A stretch of DNA of 64,000 nt from Pelagibius sp. (GTDB lineage Bacteria > Pseudomonadota > Alphaproteobacteria > Kiloniellales > Kiloniellaceae), in assembly GCA_028280305.1 (NCBI GenBank), contig JANQMC010000025.1, forward strand, positions 1 to 64,000, read 5' to 3'. The position numbers were made by a program, and so were the translations under genes. The notes below the pieces were generated by a model. It searched no databases. It saw nothing but the letters and a program-made list of their open reading frames with translations, and was not told the DNA's origin. Below, in pieces: positions 50,599-61,919 of the stretch. The stretch's first letter is position 1; the number at the start of each line of letters is the position of its first letter.

Positions 50599-51003
50599 AT
50601 GGCCCTAAGTGCGATCCGGAACCTCGACTACGTTATTCTGCTGTGCGATGACGTCCAGCGGATGAAGGGGTTCTATCAAGACGGGATGGGATTCCGGATA
50701 GAGGAGGACAATCCGCACTGGGTCAAGTTCAGGGTAGGCAGCTGTGCCCTGACACTCCGCCCGCGCGGTCCCTGGCTTGGGTGGGAGGACGGCCCGGTCC
50801 CGAAAGACTCGGCCGCTGTGCAGTTGGCTTTCTGTGTCGGCTATGACGAGGTCGACAACTGCCATGCAGAGCTCATCGAAAAGAATGTGGATGTAATCGA
50901 AGGCCCCAAGGATCAGCACTTCGGCCACCGAACGCTCTTTTTCAGAGACCCGGAAGGTAACGTCCTGGAAATCTACGCCGAGATCGACTCTGCTCAATCG
51001 TAG
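50599..51003 (+). CDS. VOC-superfamily protein
   Basis: A 134-residue VOC protein: IRNLDYVILLCDDVQRMKGFYQDGMGF at the start and GHRTLFFRDPEGNVLEIYAEI at the end. The terminal Glu (LEIY) is the classical metal-ligand position. The start at ATG 50599 is chosen because the family begins here; the frame is open to 50485, but those codons have poor composition and overlap noncoding DNA after clpP. Convergent with ppdK. Substrate unknown; dioxygenase-like or glyoxalase-like roles are possible. Confidence 0.8.
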   Translation: MALSAIRNLDYVILLCDDVQRMKGFYQDGMGFRIEEDNPHWVKFRVGSCALTLRPRGPWLGWEDGPVPKDSAAVQLAFCVGYDEVDNCHAELIEKNVDVIEGPKDQHFGHRTLFFRDPEGNVLEIYAEIDSAQS

Positions 51004-51082
51004 GTCGCCAGGTCGTTCTCCTGACCGAAAACAGACGCAATCGGCGGCGCCTCATCTTGAGCAAATGTGTAAGCGCCGTCCC

Positions 51083-53752
<2,670 letters not shown>

Positions 53753-53834
53753 CGTCTGCTTTCCGTTCCCTGCCTGTTGTTGTCTGTCGAAATCACTCTG
53801 CTTACCGGGCGGCTTCTCGCGCCGCCACTTGTTG

Positions 53835-55922
53835 TCAGCCTTCGATCTTCGAGAAGTCCGCGACCTCCGAGAGTGTCGCGCCGATGGCGCTGAGAAGGTT
53901 CAGGCGGTTTTCCCGCAAGGCTGCATCATCGGCGTTCACCGTCACCTCATCGAAAAAAGCATCAACCGGCTGACGGAGCTGCGCCATGGCCTGCATGGCC
54001 TGGGTGAAGTCTTCGCCGCCCAGCGCCGCCTTCGCGCCGCCCGCCGCCTTGCTGAGGTGTTCCGCGAGGGTGCTTTCTTCGGGTTGCGCCACGATGTCGG
54101 AACGGACTTCACCGCCATAGCGGCGCTTGTCCTTCTTTTCCTCGATGCGCACGATGTTGGCGGCGCGGCGATAGGCGACCAGCAGATTGGCGCCGTCGTC
54201 GCTGTCCAGAAAGGACTTCAGCGCCTCGACCCGCGCGAGGAGGCGGACGAGATCGTCTTCGCCACCCTGGGCCATTACGGCGGTAATGAGATCGTGGCGC
54301 ACGCCCTGATCGCGCAGCACCACCTTCAATCGCTCGCCGAGGAAGGCCAGCAGGTCCTCAGCAACCGGCGCCGCTGAGAGGCCGCTGTATTCCGACTGCG
54401 CTGCCGCGAAAACCCGCGCCAAATTGACCCGCAGCTTGTTCTCGACAATCAAGCGGATCACACCCAGGGCGGCGCGGCGCAGCGCGTAAGGATCCTTGGA
54501 GCCGGTCGGCTTTTCGTCGATCATCCAGAAGCCGACGAGGGTGTCGATCTTGTCGGCCAAAGCCGCGCAGATGCTGACCGGCGCCGAAGGACAGGCATCG
54601 TTGGGGCCGAGGGGCTGGTAGTGTTCCGCTACCGCCTCGGCCACCGCCGGGGTCTCGCCGTCGTTCAGCGCATAGTAGCGCCCCATGATGCCCTGCAGTT
54701 CCGGGAACTCGCCGACCATGCCGGTCACCAGATCGGCCTTGCAGAGGCGCGCGGCGGAACGGGCTTCGTCGCGCCCGGCGCCGGGCACGAATGCGCTGAT
54801 CGCCACGGCCAGGCTCTGCAGACGCGAGACCTTGTCCGCCACCGTCCCCAGCTTGGCGTGGAACACGATATCCCGCAGCGCCGGAACCCGGGACGACAAC
54901 GGTTCCTTGCGGTCCTGGTCGTAGAAGAAGCGGGCATCGGCGAGCCGCGGCTTCAGGACGCGCTCGTTGCCGGAGACGATGGTGGCGGCGCGGCCGCTGC
55001 CGGCTTCGGCTTCCATGTTGGCGACGAAGATGAAGCGGTCGGCCAGGCTGCCGTCAGCCGTCTCGGTCGAGAAATACTTCTGGTGACTGCGCATGGAGGT
55101 GGAGAGCACCTCCCCCGGCAGGCTCATGAAGGCCTTGTCGATGCGGCCCATCAGGACCTGGGGCCATTCCACCAGTCCGGCCACTTCGTCCAGCAGGGCG
55201 GGATCGTCTTTCATCTTAACCCCGGCTTCCTTGGCCAGGGCCGCCGCCTGTTCGGCAATCAGGTCGCGGCGCTCTGCAGCGGCCAGCACCACCTTTGCCG
55301 CGCGCAGCTTGTCGCGGTAGGCAGCGAAACTGTCGACGGCGAAACGCTGCGGCGCCAGAAAACGATGGCCCTCTGTACTGTCGCCAAAAGCAACCGCGCG
55401 GCCCTCGGCCATCTCAAAAGCCCCTTCCAGGGCCTTGCCATCGAAGAGCGCCAGGATCGAATGCAGCGGGCGGACCCAGCGGCGGCTGTCGTCGGCCCAG
55501 CGCATGGACTTGGGCCAGGGCAGGTCGTTGAAGGCCTTGGCCAGCACCTCCGGCAAGACCGCGGCGGCGGGGCGCCCGGCCACATGGCGCACGGCGAAGT
55601 AAAAATCACCCTTGGGGGTCTCGCGCACCTCGGCATCGTCGATGGAGGCCAGACCGTTGGCCTTCATGAAGCCCTGCACCGCCTGCTCCGGGGCACCGAC
55701 CTTGGGGCCTTTCTTCTCTTCCGAGAGATCCGGTTGTTGCAGCGGCAGGCCGTCGACCACCAGGGCCAGGCGGCGCGGCGTGGCATAGACGGCCGCAGAT
55801 TCGAAGGTCAGATTCGCCGCTTTCAGGCCCTCGGTCACGAGACGCTTCAGATCCTCGGCGGCACGCGCCTGCATGCGCGCCGGAATCTCTTCGGAGAAGA
55901 GTTCGACCAGAAGCTCGGCCAT
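53835..55922 (-). CDS. glyS: Glycyl-tRNA synthetase, beta subunit
   Basis: A 695-residue subunit of the bacterial alpha2beta2 glycyl-tRNA synthetase; it carries tRNA-binding and HD-type domains. The N-terminus [21 protein letters not shown] is diagnostic, and the C-terminal anticodon-binding region is present. The true start is the ATG at 55922 that overlaps the glyQ stop by ATGA; the frame upstream of it runs through glyQ in a different phase and is not coding. Confidence 0.96.
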   Translation of the reverse strand: MAELLVELFSEEIPARMQARAAEDLKRLVTEGLKAANLTFESAAVYATPRRLALVVDGLPLQQPDLSEEKKGPKVGAPEQAVQGFMKANGLASIDDAEVRETPKGDFYFAVRHVAGRPAAAVLPEVLAKAFNDLPWPKSMRWADDSRRWVRPLHSILALFDGKALEGAFEMAEGRAVAFGDSTEGHRFLAPQRFAVDSFAAYRDKLRAAKVVLAAAERRDLIAEQAAALAKEAGVKMKDDPALLDEVAGLVEWPQVLMGRIDKAFMSLPGEVLSTSMRSHQKYFSTETADGSLADRFIFVANMEAEAGSGRAATIVSGNERVLKPRLADARFFYDQDRKEPLSSRVPALRDIVFHAKLGTVADKVSRLQSLAVAISAFVPGAGRDEARSAARLCKADLVTGMVGEFPELQGIMGRYYALNDGETPAVAEAVAEHYQPLGPNDACPSAPVSICAALADKIDTLVGFWMIDEKPTGSKDPYALRRAALGVIRLIVENKLRVNLARVFAAAQSEYSGLSAAPVAEDLLAFLGERLKVVLRDQGVRHDLITAVMAQGGEDDLVRLLARVEALKSFLDSDDGANLLVAYRRAANIVRIEEKKDKRRYGGEVRSDIVAQPEESTLAEHLSKAAGGAKAALGGEDFTQAMQAMAQLRQPVDAFFDEVTVNADDAALRENRLNLLSAIGATLSEVADFSKIEG

Positions 55923-56845
55923 CAGCCCGCGCTCCCGCTGTCGCCCTGCCCCTGGGTGGCGACCCAGGCCTCGCAACAAGCCTTGGCAAGATTGCGCACG
56001 CGCCCGATGTAGGCCTGGCGCTCGGTGACCGAGATCACCCCGCGGGCATCCAGCAGATTGAAGACATGGCTCGCCTTCATACACTGATCGTAAGCGGGCA
56101 GCGGCATGGGCCGTCCGTTGTCATCACCGAACTTCAGGATCGTCTGGCACTCCGCCTCGGCATCCTTGAAGTGCTGGAACAGCGTCTCGACCGTCGCCAC
56201 CTCGAAATTGAAGCCGGAGAATTCCTGCTCGGCCTGCAGAAAAATGTCGCCGTAGGTCTTGCCGCCCTGGTCCTTGGGCACGCCGTCCCAATCCAGGTCG
56301 TAGACGTTCTCCACCCCCTGGACGTACATGATGAGACGTTCCAGGCCATAGGTCAGCTCGGTGGACACCGGGTTGCAGTCGATGCCGCCGACCTGTTGGA
56401 AATAGGTGAACTGGCTGACCTCCATGCCATCGCACCAGACCTCCCAGCCCAGGCCCCAGGCGCCCAGGGTGGGGCTCTCCCAATCGTCCTCGACGAAACG
56501 GATGTCGTGGTTCATCGGGTCGATACCGATGGCGCGCAGCGAATCCAGATAGAGCTCCTGGCTGTTCGCCGGCGAGGGCTTCAGGATCACCTGAAACTGA
56601 TAGTAGTGCTGCAGCCGGTTCGGGTTTTCGCCGTAACGCCCGTCTGTCGGACGCCGCGAGGGCTGCACGTAGGCGGCCTTCCAGGTGCCCGGGCCCAGCG
56701 CCCGCAGGGTGGTGGCCGGGTGGAAGGTCCCCGCCCCCATCTCCATGTCATAGGGCTGGAGAATGACACAGCCCTGCTGCGCCCAGAAATCCTGAAGGCG
56801 GAGGATCAGACGCTGAAAACAGGTGTCCGGATTTGCGTGAGACAT
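55922..56845 (-). CDS. glyQ: Glycyl-tRNA synthetase, alpha subunit
   Basis: A 307-residue catalytic subunit with the class II aminoacyl-adenylate site. [33 protein letters not shown] is the classic N-terminal block, and [25 protein letters not shown] follows. It activates glycine and charges tRNA-Gly together with GlyS. It overlaps glyS by four bases. The upstream spacer to the Zn-ribbon protein gene is about 150 bases, so it has its own promoter. Confidence 0.97.
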   Translation of the reverse strand: MSHANPDTCFQRLILRLQDFWAQQGCVILQPYDMEMGAGTFHPATTLRALGPGTWKAAYVQPSRRPTDGRYGENPNRLQHYYQFQVILKPSPANSQELYLDSLRAIGIDPMNHDIRFVEDDWESPTLGAWGLGWEVWCDGMEVSQFTYFQQVGGIDCNPVSTELTYGLERLIMYVQGVENVYDLDWDGVPKDQGGKTYGDIFLQAEQEFSGFNFEVATVETLFQHFKDAEAECQTILKFGDDNGRPMPLPAYDQCMKASHVFNLLDARGVISVTERQAYIGRVRNLAKACCEAWVATQGQGDSGSAG

Positions 56846-56995
56846 CGTCTTTGGGCTGGTTTTAGTGCTGCGGCATGTTGCACCGCAGTAAATGCGGGCG
56901 AACCTTAGCGGGGCGCCGAACCCGAATCAAGCCGGGGGATCGGCTTTCTCTGCCACTGAACCGGCCAGGCAAATAGGCCTGCCGATCCGCCGAAT

Positions 56996-57274
56996 TCAGG
57001 CCTTGCGGCCACAACTGCAATCCGGCCCGCTGGGAACATTCGCGCTCTCAACGTAAGCCCCACAGATGGGACAGGGCACCAGATCGGCAACCTTGTTGTC
57101 CGCCGAGGGCGGCTCCGGGGTCTTTTTCGGCGATTTTTTGCTCTCGGCAGCGCGCAGCTTGGCTTCCGCCTTGCGGGCGGATTGCAGCCGGCCAAGGAAC
57201 TTGAAACCGTACCAGACGGCGGCGATCACCAGACCGAGAACGATGAGTTTCTGAATCGAAGGAAGTCCGAACAT
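56996..57274 (-). CDS. Small membrane-anchored zinc-ribbon-like protein
   Basis: A 92-residue protein from ATG 57274. An N-terminal hydrophobic helix (IQKLIVLGLVIAAVWYGFKFLG) is followed by a charged Lys/Ala-rich stretch and ends with a Cys cluster: CPICGAYV ... DCSCG, which resembles a zinc ribbon. The topology would place the ribbon in the cytoplasm. It lies in a conserved neighbourhood between glyQ and the S49 peptidase gene. Its role is unknown; quality control at the membrane is one possibility, but this is a guess. Confidence 0.75.
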   Translation of the reverse strand: MFGLPSIQKLIVLGLVIAAVWYGFKFLGRLQSARKAEAKLRAAESKKSPKKTPEPPSADNKVADLVPCPICGAYVESANVPSGPDCSCGRKA

Positions 57275-57346
57275 GGCGGCATTTAGCGGTGCGCAGCCCC
57301 ATCGGTCAAGCAGGCTCGGCAAACGGAGCCGGGACGTCGCATTCGC

Positions 57347-58231
57347 CTAAAGGCCGAAGCGGGACCAGATCGCCCGCTCCTCCACCGCCGACAGCATCCC
57401 GGCAGCCCAATCCGCCGGATCCAGCAGCCCCTCGGTGGAGGCAGAAAGGCTGTCGGCCGCGTTGCCCCGGCCTAGTCCGAGACGGCGCAGAAGGCGCTTC
57501 GGCCCTTGAATGCGGCGCAGACGCACCCGCTTGCCAAAGCGGTCACGCGCAACCTGGCGCAGGTCGCCCTCGGAGTCGGCGAGGCCGAGCTCGACCGCCT
57601 TGCGGCCGGACCAGAACTCGCCGCTGAACAAGACGTCTTCTGCCGCCTTCAAACGCTGGCCGCGGCGGTCCTGCACGGTTTTCTTGAACACATCGTGCAG
57701 GTCTTCCTGCAGGGCCTTCAGTCGGACCACGTCATCGGCGTTTTCCGGACTGAAGGGATCGAGGGTCGACTTGTGCTCGCCGGCGGTATAGACGCGCCGC
57801 TCGACACCCAGTTTCTCCATGGCTTCGGTGAAGCCGAAGCCGGAGGTGATCACCCCGATGGAGCCGACGATGGAGGTCGGCTGGACGAAAATCTCGTCCG
57901 CCGCACAAGCCAGCCAGTAGCCGCCGGAGGCCGCGACGTCCTCACAGAAGGCCAGAACCGGCACCTCTTTCTCATGGGCCAGATCACGCACCCGCTTGGC
58001 AATCAACGCCGATTGAGCCGGCGAGCCGCCGGGTGAATTGATCACCAGGGCCACCGCGCTCAGATGCGGAACCGCGAAGGCACGCTCAATCAGCGCTTCG
58101 GTGCTGGCCAGGCTCATGCCGCTGCGCAGCGGGCCGAAGCCGCCGATGACGCCGGCCAGACGTAAAACCGCGACCTCGGGCCGGCGCGGCCGCAGCCAAC
58201 GGAATGTGACAAAATCTATAATCGATCGCAT
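57347..58231 (-). CDS. S49-family signal peptide peptidase (SppA/SohB-like)
   Basis: Membrane-associated serine protease of about 294 residues, the single-domain form. The catalytic Ser is in EDVAASGGYWLACAAD and the Lys general base in YTAGEHKSTLDPFSPEN, the usual Ser/Lys dyad. LVINSPGGSPAQSALI forms the oxyanion strand. The short N-terminus lacks a long signal sequence; a weak hydrophobic segment might attach it to the membrane. Start ATG 58231 (GGGATGG five bases upstream) or 58237. It degrades cleaved signal peptides or other membrane-embedded fragments. Confidence 0.9.
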   Translation of the reverse strand: MRSIIDFVTFRWLRPRRPEVAVLRLAGVIGGFGPLRSGMSLASTEALIERAFAVPHLSAVALVINSPGGSPAQSALIAKRVRDLAHEKEVPVLAFCEDVAASGGYWLACAADEIFVQPTSIVGSIGVITSGFGFTEAMEKLGVERRVYTAGEHKSTLDPFSPENADDVVRLKALQEDLHDVFKKTVQDRRGQRLKAAEDVLFSGEFWSGRKAVELGLADSEGDLRQVARDRFGKRVRLRRIQGPKRLLRRLGLGRGNAADSLSASTEGLLDPADWAAGMLSAVEERAIWSRFGL

Positions 58232-58327
58232 AGCCATCCCAGAAACATAAGGGCTAAAGCGGCGCTTTCCAAATCCAGCGCCTGAGGCCGTTGCCTGCCG
58301 CAAGGCCTGAAGGTTGCCGCAAAGCGG

Positions 58328-59074
58328 CTACATGACCAGAGGGCCACCGGCGCGCAGCACCGCTTCGGCTTCCGGGCTGTAGCTGCCGTCATCACCGTGC
58401 AGAGCCAGTCCAGGCAACAGGCGCAGCGGGGCCCCGGTACCCTTGCGGGCCTGAACGATGATCCGTTTGGCCGGCTGCCCCCGGCGCGGCCACAGCGGCA
58501 GGACGGTCAGGTGGCCCCAGTCCTGTGAGAACAGCGTCAGGATCTCGTTCAGGCGGTCGGCACGGTGAATCAGCGTCAGGCTGCCCCGCGGCTGCAACAA
58601 GGCCAGGGCGCAATCGACCCAGGCATTCAGTCCCGCCTCGCCCTCCACCGTGGCGATACGCCTCACCTCGTGTTGCGACAGGCGTGCTGCCGCCGGGTCG
58701 AGGTAAGGAGGATTCATCATAACGTGATCGAAACTGCCCGCCGCAACCAAGGCAGGCGGGGCGCCGACGTCGCCAATGTGGACCGAAAGACGATCCTCGA
58801 CCCCGTTCAGACGCGCGTTGTCCTGCCCCAGCTTGCCGAGCAGCGGTTGCAGTTCGAGGCCGACGAGGCGAGTCTCCGGAACCCGGTGCAGCAAGCAAAG
58901 GCTGGCGGAGGCAACTCCGCAGCCCAGGTCCGCCACCACCTCGCCCGGTAAGGCCGGCGTCGCAGCCGCCAGCAGAACCGGGTCAATGGCCGCCCGATAT
59001 CCCTCCGCCGGCTGGCGCAGGCGCACCCCGCCGCCGAGCAGGCTGTCCTCTGTCATCACGGTCGGAGCCGTCAC
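58328..59074 (-). CDS. trmN6: tRNA1(Val) (adenine37-N6)-methyltransferase-like protein
   Basis: A 248-residue N6-adenine methyltransferase of the TrmN6/YfiC type. The SAM site is VVADLGCGVASASLCLL, and the catalytic motif NPPY is in DHVMMNPPYLDP. The DSLLGGGVRLRQPAEGYRAAIDPVLLAA N-terminus is the classic family signature. The start overlaps the DUF2007 stop by ATGA. It modifies the base next to the anticodon of tRNA-Val in E. coli; in Alphaproteobacteria the target is inferred. Confidence 0.88.
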   Translation of the reverse strand: MTAPTVMTEDSLLGGGVRLRQPAEGYRAAIDPVLLAAATPALPGEVVADLGCGVASASLCLLHRVPETRLVGLELQPLLGKLGQDNARLNGVEDRLSVHIGDVGAPPALVAAGSFDHVMMNPPYLDPAAARLSQHEVRRIATVEGEAGLNAWVDCALALLQPRGSLTLIHRADRLNEILTLFSQDWGHLTVLPLWPRRGQPAKRIIVQARKGTGAPLRLLPGLALHGDDGSYSPEAEAVLRAGGPLVM

Positions 59075-59286
59075 AGGCTGGTTTCCTCCCCCGCCTCCGA
59101 CATCACATGCCTGGCGCGCTGGTAATCCTGGTCACTCACCATCAATCGGCGGGGCAGAATCCCAATGGAGCCCTCGAGCACGGATGTATGCTGATCGAGG
59201 ACCAGGGTTTCGATACCGGCATCAGCCAAAAGCGCCTCCAGCCAGGAGAGCTTGACCATGTCGTTCGTGCGCAGCAGTTCTTTCAT
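59071..59286 (-). CDS. DUF2007 domain protein
   Basis: A 71-residue protein: MKELLRTNDMVKLSWLEALLADAGIETLVLDQHTSVLEGSIGILPRRLMV, then the terminal helix. This is the DUF2007 (putative signal-transducing) fold, a small ferredoxin-like module found beside trmN6 in many Alphaproteobacteria. It overlaps trmN6 by ATGA. The gene starts a five-gene minus-strand stretch running to ppdK. Its function is unknown; its coupling to a tRNA methyltransferase is the only hint. Confidence 0.88.
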   Translation of the reverse strand: MKELLRTNDMVKLSWLEALLADAGIETLVLDQHTSVLEGSIGILPRRLMVSDQDYQRARHVMSEAGEETSL

Positions 59287-59454
59287 ATCCTCGCCATTTA
59301 TAACGCCTTTCGTCGCACCCGGGGTATCGGACTTGACCGCCCGGCGGTTAAACCTATGCTGCCTTGCAGGGTCCGAAACAAGTCCGGAGACCCGTAACGG
59401 CGGCCGTCAGGGCACGCCTATGTTAAGGGATTGCTTAAGCGTGAGAGGTCCGTC

Positions 59455-60477
59455 GTGGCGTTAGTCGCCGAAATCGGCAAAGAGGAGAAAAACCCGGAAA
59501 GAACCGGTGTCGAACTCCTGACAACGCTTGTGGCGGAGGACCTACAGGCGGTCAATAAGCTGATCGTCAAGCACATGGATTCTCCGGTCGCCTTGATACC
59601 GCAGTTGGCCGGGCACATCGTCGCCGCCGGCGGCAAGCGTCTGCGGCCCATGCTGACCCTCGCCTCCGCAGGGCTCTGTGGGTATCGCGGCGAGCGTCAT
59701 CTGGGACTGGCAGCCTGCGTCGAATTCATTCACACCGCGACCCTGCTGCACGACGATGTCGTCGACGCCAGCGACCTGCGCCGCGGCCTGGCTACGGCCA
59801 ATGCCGTCTGGGGCAACAAGCCCAGCGTGCTGGTGGGCGATTTCCTGTTCAGCCGGGCGTTCCAGCTTATGGTCGCCGACGGCAGCCTGGATGTCCTGCG
59901 CATTCTTTCCAATGCCTCTGCGGTGATTGCCGAGGGTGAAGTCCTGCAGCTCATGACCGCCAACGACACCTCCTCGGACGAGAATGCCTATATGGAGGTG
60001 GTCGAGGCCAAGACGGCGGCGCTCTTCGCCGCCGCCTGCCGCATCGGTGCGGTGGTGGCAGAACGCCCCGAAGCCGAAGAACTGGCCCTGGAGCGCTTTG
60101 GCCGGGATCTGGGGATCGCCTTCCAACTGGTCGATGACGTGCTCGACTATTCCGCCCTGCAGGCCGATCTCGGCAAATCGGTGGGCGACGACTTCCGCGA
60201 CGGCAAGATCACCCTGCCCGTGGTGCTCGCCTTTCAGCGCGCCAATGAGGCGGAGAAAGTCTTCTGGCGGCGCTGTCTGGAGGATCAGGACCATCAGGAG
60301 GGCGATCTGGAAAAAGCGATCGGTCTGATGCAGCGCCACGGCACCTTGACGGATTCGATGGCAAAGGCCCGGGATTATGCCAGTTCTGCCCGCCAGGCCC
60401 TCGAAGGCTTTGCGGAGAGCCCGGCCAAAGCCGCGCTCCGCGACATTGCCGACTTCTGCGTGGAACGGGCCTATTGA
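59455..60477 (+). CDS. ispB: Long-chain polyprenyl diphosphate synthase
   Basis: A 340-residue trans-prenyltransferase that builds the side chain of ubiquinone. The two Asp-rich motifs are LLHDDVVDASDLRRG and QLVDDVLDYSA; GGKRLRPMLTL binds isopentenyl diphosphate. The start is GTG 59455, six bases after GAGAGG; the frame is open to a TTG at 59431. The chain length (octa-, nona- or decaprenyl) is set by residues near the first Asp motif and cannot be assigned safely here. Rhodospirillales commonly have Q-10. Its product feeds ubiquinone synthesis. Confidence 0.9.
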   Translation: MALVAEIGKEEKNPERTGVELLTTLVAEDLQAVNKLIVKHMDSPVALIPQLAGHIVAAGGKRLRPMLTLASAGLCGYRGERHLGLAACVEFIHTATLLHDDVVDASDLRRGLATANAVWGNKPSVLVGDFLFSRAFQLMVADGSLDVLRILSNASAVIAEGEVLQLMTANDTSSDENAYMEVVEAKTAALFAAACRIGAVVAERPEAEELALERFGRDLGIAFQLVDDVLDYSALQADLGKSVGDDFRDGKITLPVVLAFQRANEAEKVFWRRCLEDQDHQEGDLEKAIGLMQRHGTLTDSMAKARDYASSARQALEGFAESPAKAALRDIADFCVERAY

Positions 60478-60513
60478 CGCCGCTCCCGCGGCGCCCCATG
60501 GATCTCCGCGCTG

Positions 60514-60765
60514 TCAGCTCTCCTCCGCCATTAACTGGCGCCATTCGCCAAGCCAGCTCAATTCGTCCAGAAACGCCATAAGCCGCACACAGAGAGCCAC
60601 CGGGTGCGGAATCGCCGTGTCCCCCGACGCCCAGCGCCGCACCGTACGGTCGTTCACGCGCAACTCTCGCGACAACGCCGTCTGCCACCGCGGCGTCCCA
60701 TACAACTGTGTGCAAATTCGATCCAACTCTTCCGCGGCCATCTCGCCCTCGATGGATTCTGCCAT
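60514..60765 (-). CDS. Small HTH-like protein, probable autoregulated transcription factor
   Basis: An 83-residue protein from ATG 60765 (AGGAGAAAGCC upstream). Residues about 20-52 (LYGTPRWQTALSRELRVNDRTVRRWASGDTAIP) read as a helix-turn-helix: two helices around a turn, the second ending VRRW, a form used by Cro/C1-like DNA-binding proteins. The C-terminal helix VALCVRLMAFLDELSWL may be a dimerisation helix. The frame is open upstream to 60894, through the promoter. Its own promoter carries a 13-bp palindrome between -35 and -10, and three more copies lie further upstream, so it very likely represses itself. I do not recognise a named family. Confidence 0.75.
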   Translation of the reverse strand: MAESIEGEMAAEELDRICTQLYGTPRWQTALSRELRVNDRTVRRWASGDTAIPHPVALCVRLMAFLDELSWLGEWRQLMAEES

Positions 60766-60798
60766 GGCTTTCTCCTGGTCTCTCGCTTCGATTCGCGA

Positions 60799-60827
60799 AT
60801 AATAGGGCAATTTGCCTTTTGCGTCAA
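60799..60827 (-). promoter_or_regulatory. Promoter of the small HTH-like gene
   Basis: On the minus strand TTGACG (60827-60822), a 17-base spacer and TATTAT (60804-60799) form a good sigma70-type promoter. The expected start near 60791 gives a leader of about 26 bases with AGGAG. The spacer contains operator site 1 (60805-60817). Confidence 0.7.
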
Positions 60828-60932
60828 AACTGAAACGGACAATATGCCCCATCACTGTAACCTGCATTGGGCAAAATGCCCTTAACTCAGGCAAAGTCAG
60901 TGAATGTTTCGGCTAAAAAGGCCATTATGCCC
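60805..60932. promoter_or_regulatory. Array of four 13-bp palindromic operator-like sites
   Basis: Sites: GGGCAATTTGCCT (60805-60817), GGACAATATGCCC (60837-60849), GGGCAAAATGCCC (60869-60881), GGCCATTATGCCC (60920-60932). Consensus GGGCA-N3-TGCCC with an A/T centre. Starts are 32, 32 and 51 bases apart, close to three, three and five helical turns, so all face the same side of the DNA. Confidence 0.75.
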
Positions 60933-60993
60933 TAATAATTAGTCTATAAAATTTTATATTCCTCAAGATTTATAGAATAGAGTTGTTTTTTTG

Positions 60994-61022
60994 TTGACTC
61001 CAGAAATGAGAAAAAGTATATT
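60994..61022 (+). promoter_or_regulatory. Sigma70-type promoter of a noncoding unit
   Basis: TTGACT (60994-60999), exactly 17 bases, then TATATT (61017-61022), in strikingly AT-rich DNA. Transcription should begin near 61029-61031. No reading frame with a start signal follows before the terminator. Confidence 0.7.
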
Positions 61023-61029
61023 CTCATCA

Positions 61030-61163
61030 TCGTTCAGAGAGAGATCGCACTTCCTACGTTCCTGATCTACGCGCTTCGCATCGCAAACAAACCTCTCCGA
61101 CGATTGTGACTGTTGCTGCATATTCAATATTTGGGGGTCGAATTACTTCGACCCCCTTTTTTT
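61030..61163 (+). ncRNA. Candidate small RNA, about 130 bases
   Basis: Bounded by the promoter at 60994-61022 and a strong intrinsic terminator at 61133-61163. The interior has no ORF but contains pyrimidine-rich segments (ACTTCCTACGTTCCTG, ACCTCTCC), which are single-stranded candidates for pairing to Shine-Dalgarno sequences of target mRNAs, as in several known alphaproteobacterial small RNAs. An alternative is a terminated leader (attenuator) of the pentapeptide-repeat gene 44 bases further on. The family is unknown to me. Confidence 0.55.
61133..61163 (+). terminator. Strong intrinsic terminator
   Basis: GGGGGTCGAA (61133-61142) pairs perfectly with TTCGACCCCC (61147-61156) around a TTAC loop and is followed by seven T residues. 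It is the best intrinsic terminator in the window. Confidence 0.92.
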
Positions 61164-61206
61164 ATCTTGGTCCCTTTGAAAGTGTCGCCCTGCATAGGAG
61201 CCTGAG

Positions 61207-61710
61207 ATGTCCGGATTTCCAGATTTTCTGACCCGCGAGCGGCCGCCCCAGCGCGTGCTCCGCAGCCGCCGTGTCACCCCGCAGGAGCTCAAACGCCTGC
61301 TTTCCACCCATGCGCAGTTCCGCCAAGGCGCCCGCGGCGGGCGGCGGGCCGTGATGCTGCGCTGTGACCTCTCGGGCCTCGATCTGCAGGGAGTCGACCT
61401 CAGCGGCGCAGACATCATCGAATGCGACTTTAGCGGCGCCGACCTCTCCCATGCCAAGCTGGAGAACGCCACCCTCGCCGGCTGCCGCTTTGAAAACAGC
61501 CGCCTGCAGGCCGCCAATCTATCGGGGGCCAACCTCTCCCGCTCGGACTTCAAGAAGGCTGATCTGCGGGGCACCGATCTGGCCGATGCGGACCTCTCAG
61601 GCGTCAGCCTCGGGATGGCCAGATTTGGCGAAAGTCCTCAATCCGGGCTGCCCACGAACATCGACACCCGGGCCCTGGACCGCGCGATGATGCAACGTAA
61701 ACGACACTAG
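61207..61710 (+). CDS. Pentapeptide-repeat protein
   Basis: A 167-residue protein. After a basic N-terminal segment with VTPQELKRLLSTH, about 17 pentapeptides of the A(D/N)Lxx type run from residue 50 to 138 (such as GADIIECDFSGADLSHAKLENATLAGC), forming a right-handed quadrilateral beta-helix. Such proteins can mimic DNA and bind gyrase, but most have no known target. AGGAG lies seven bases before the ATG. It stands alone behind the small-RNA terminator. Confidence 0.9.
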   Translation: MSGFPDFLTRERPPQRVLRSRRVTPQELKRLLSTHAQFRQGARGGRRAVMLRCDLSGLDLQGVDLSGADIIECDFSGADLSHAKLENATLAGCRFENSRLQAANLSGANLSRSDFKKADLRGTDLADADLSGVSLGMARFGESPQSGLPTNIDTRALDRAMMQRKRH

Positions 61711-61919
61711 CAACGCAAGATTCTCTTTTCAGGCGTATGATGCGGCACGGTGAATCAGTGAGCAAAAACCCAGAAATTCAGTCAGAAGAATGCTTTACTT
61801 GGACAGCTACAAAGCATTGTCAACTTTCAGTTTTATCTATTGCTCCTGTTAATGCGTCATTAGTTTCCAGTTACTAGTTTGTGGGCTAAACTACGGTTAA
61901 CAAAGTGGAGCAACTCATC

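Noticed and set aside
59423-59438. TTAA-N8-TTAA before the polyprenyl synthase gene
   Set aside because: Spacing is 8, not the 7 required for a CtrA full site.
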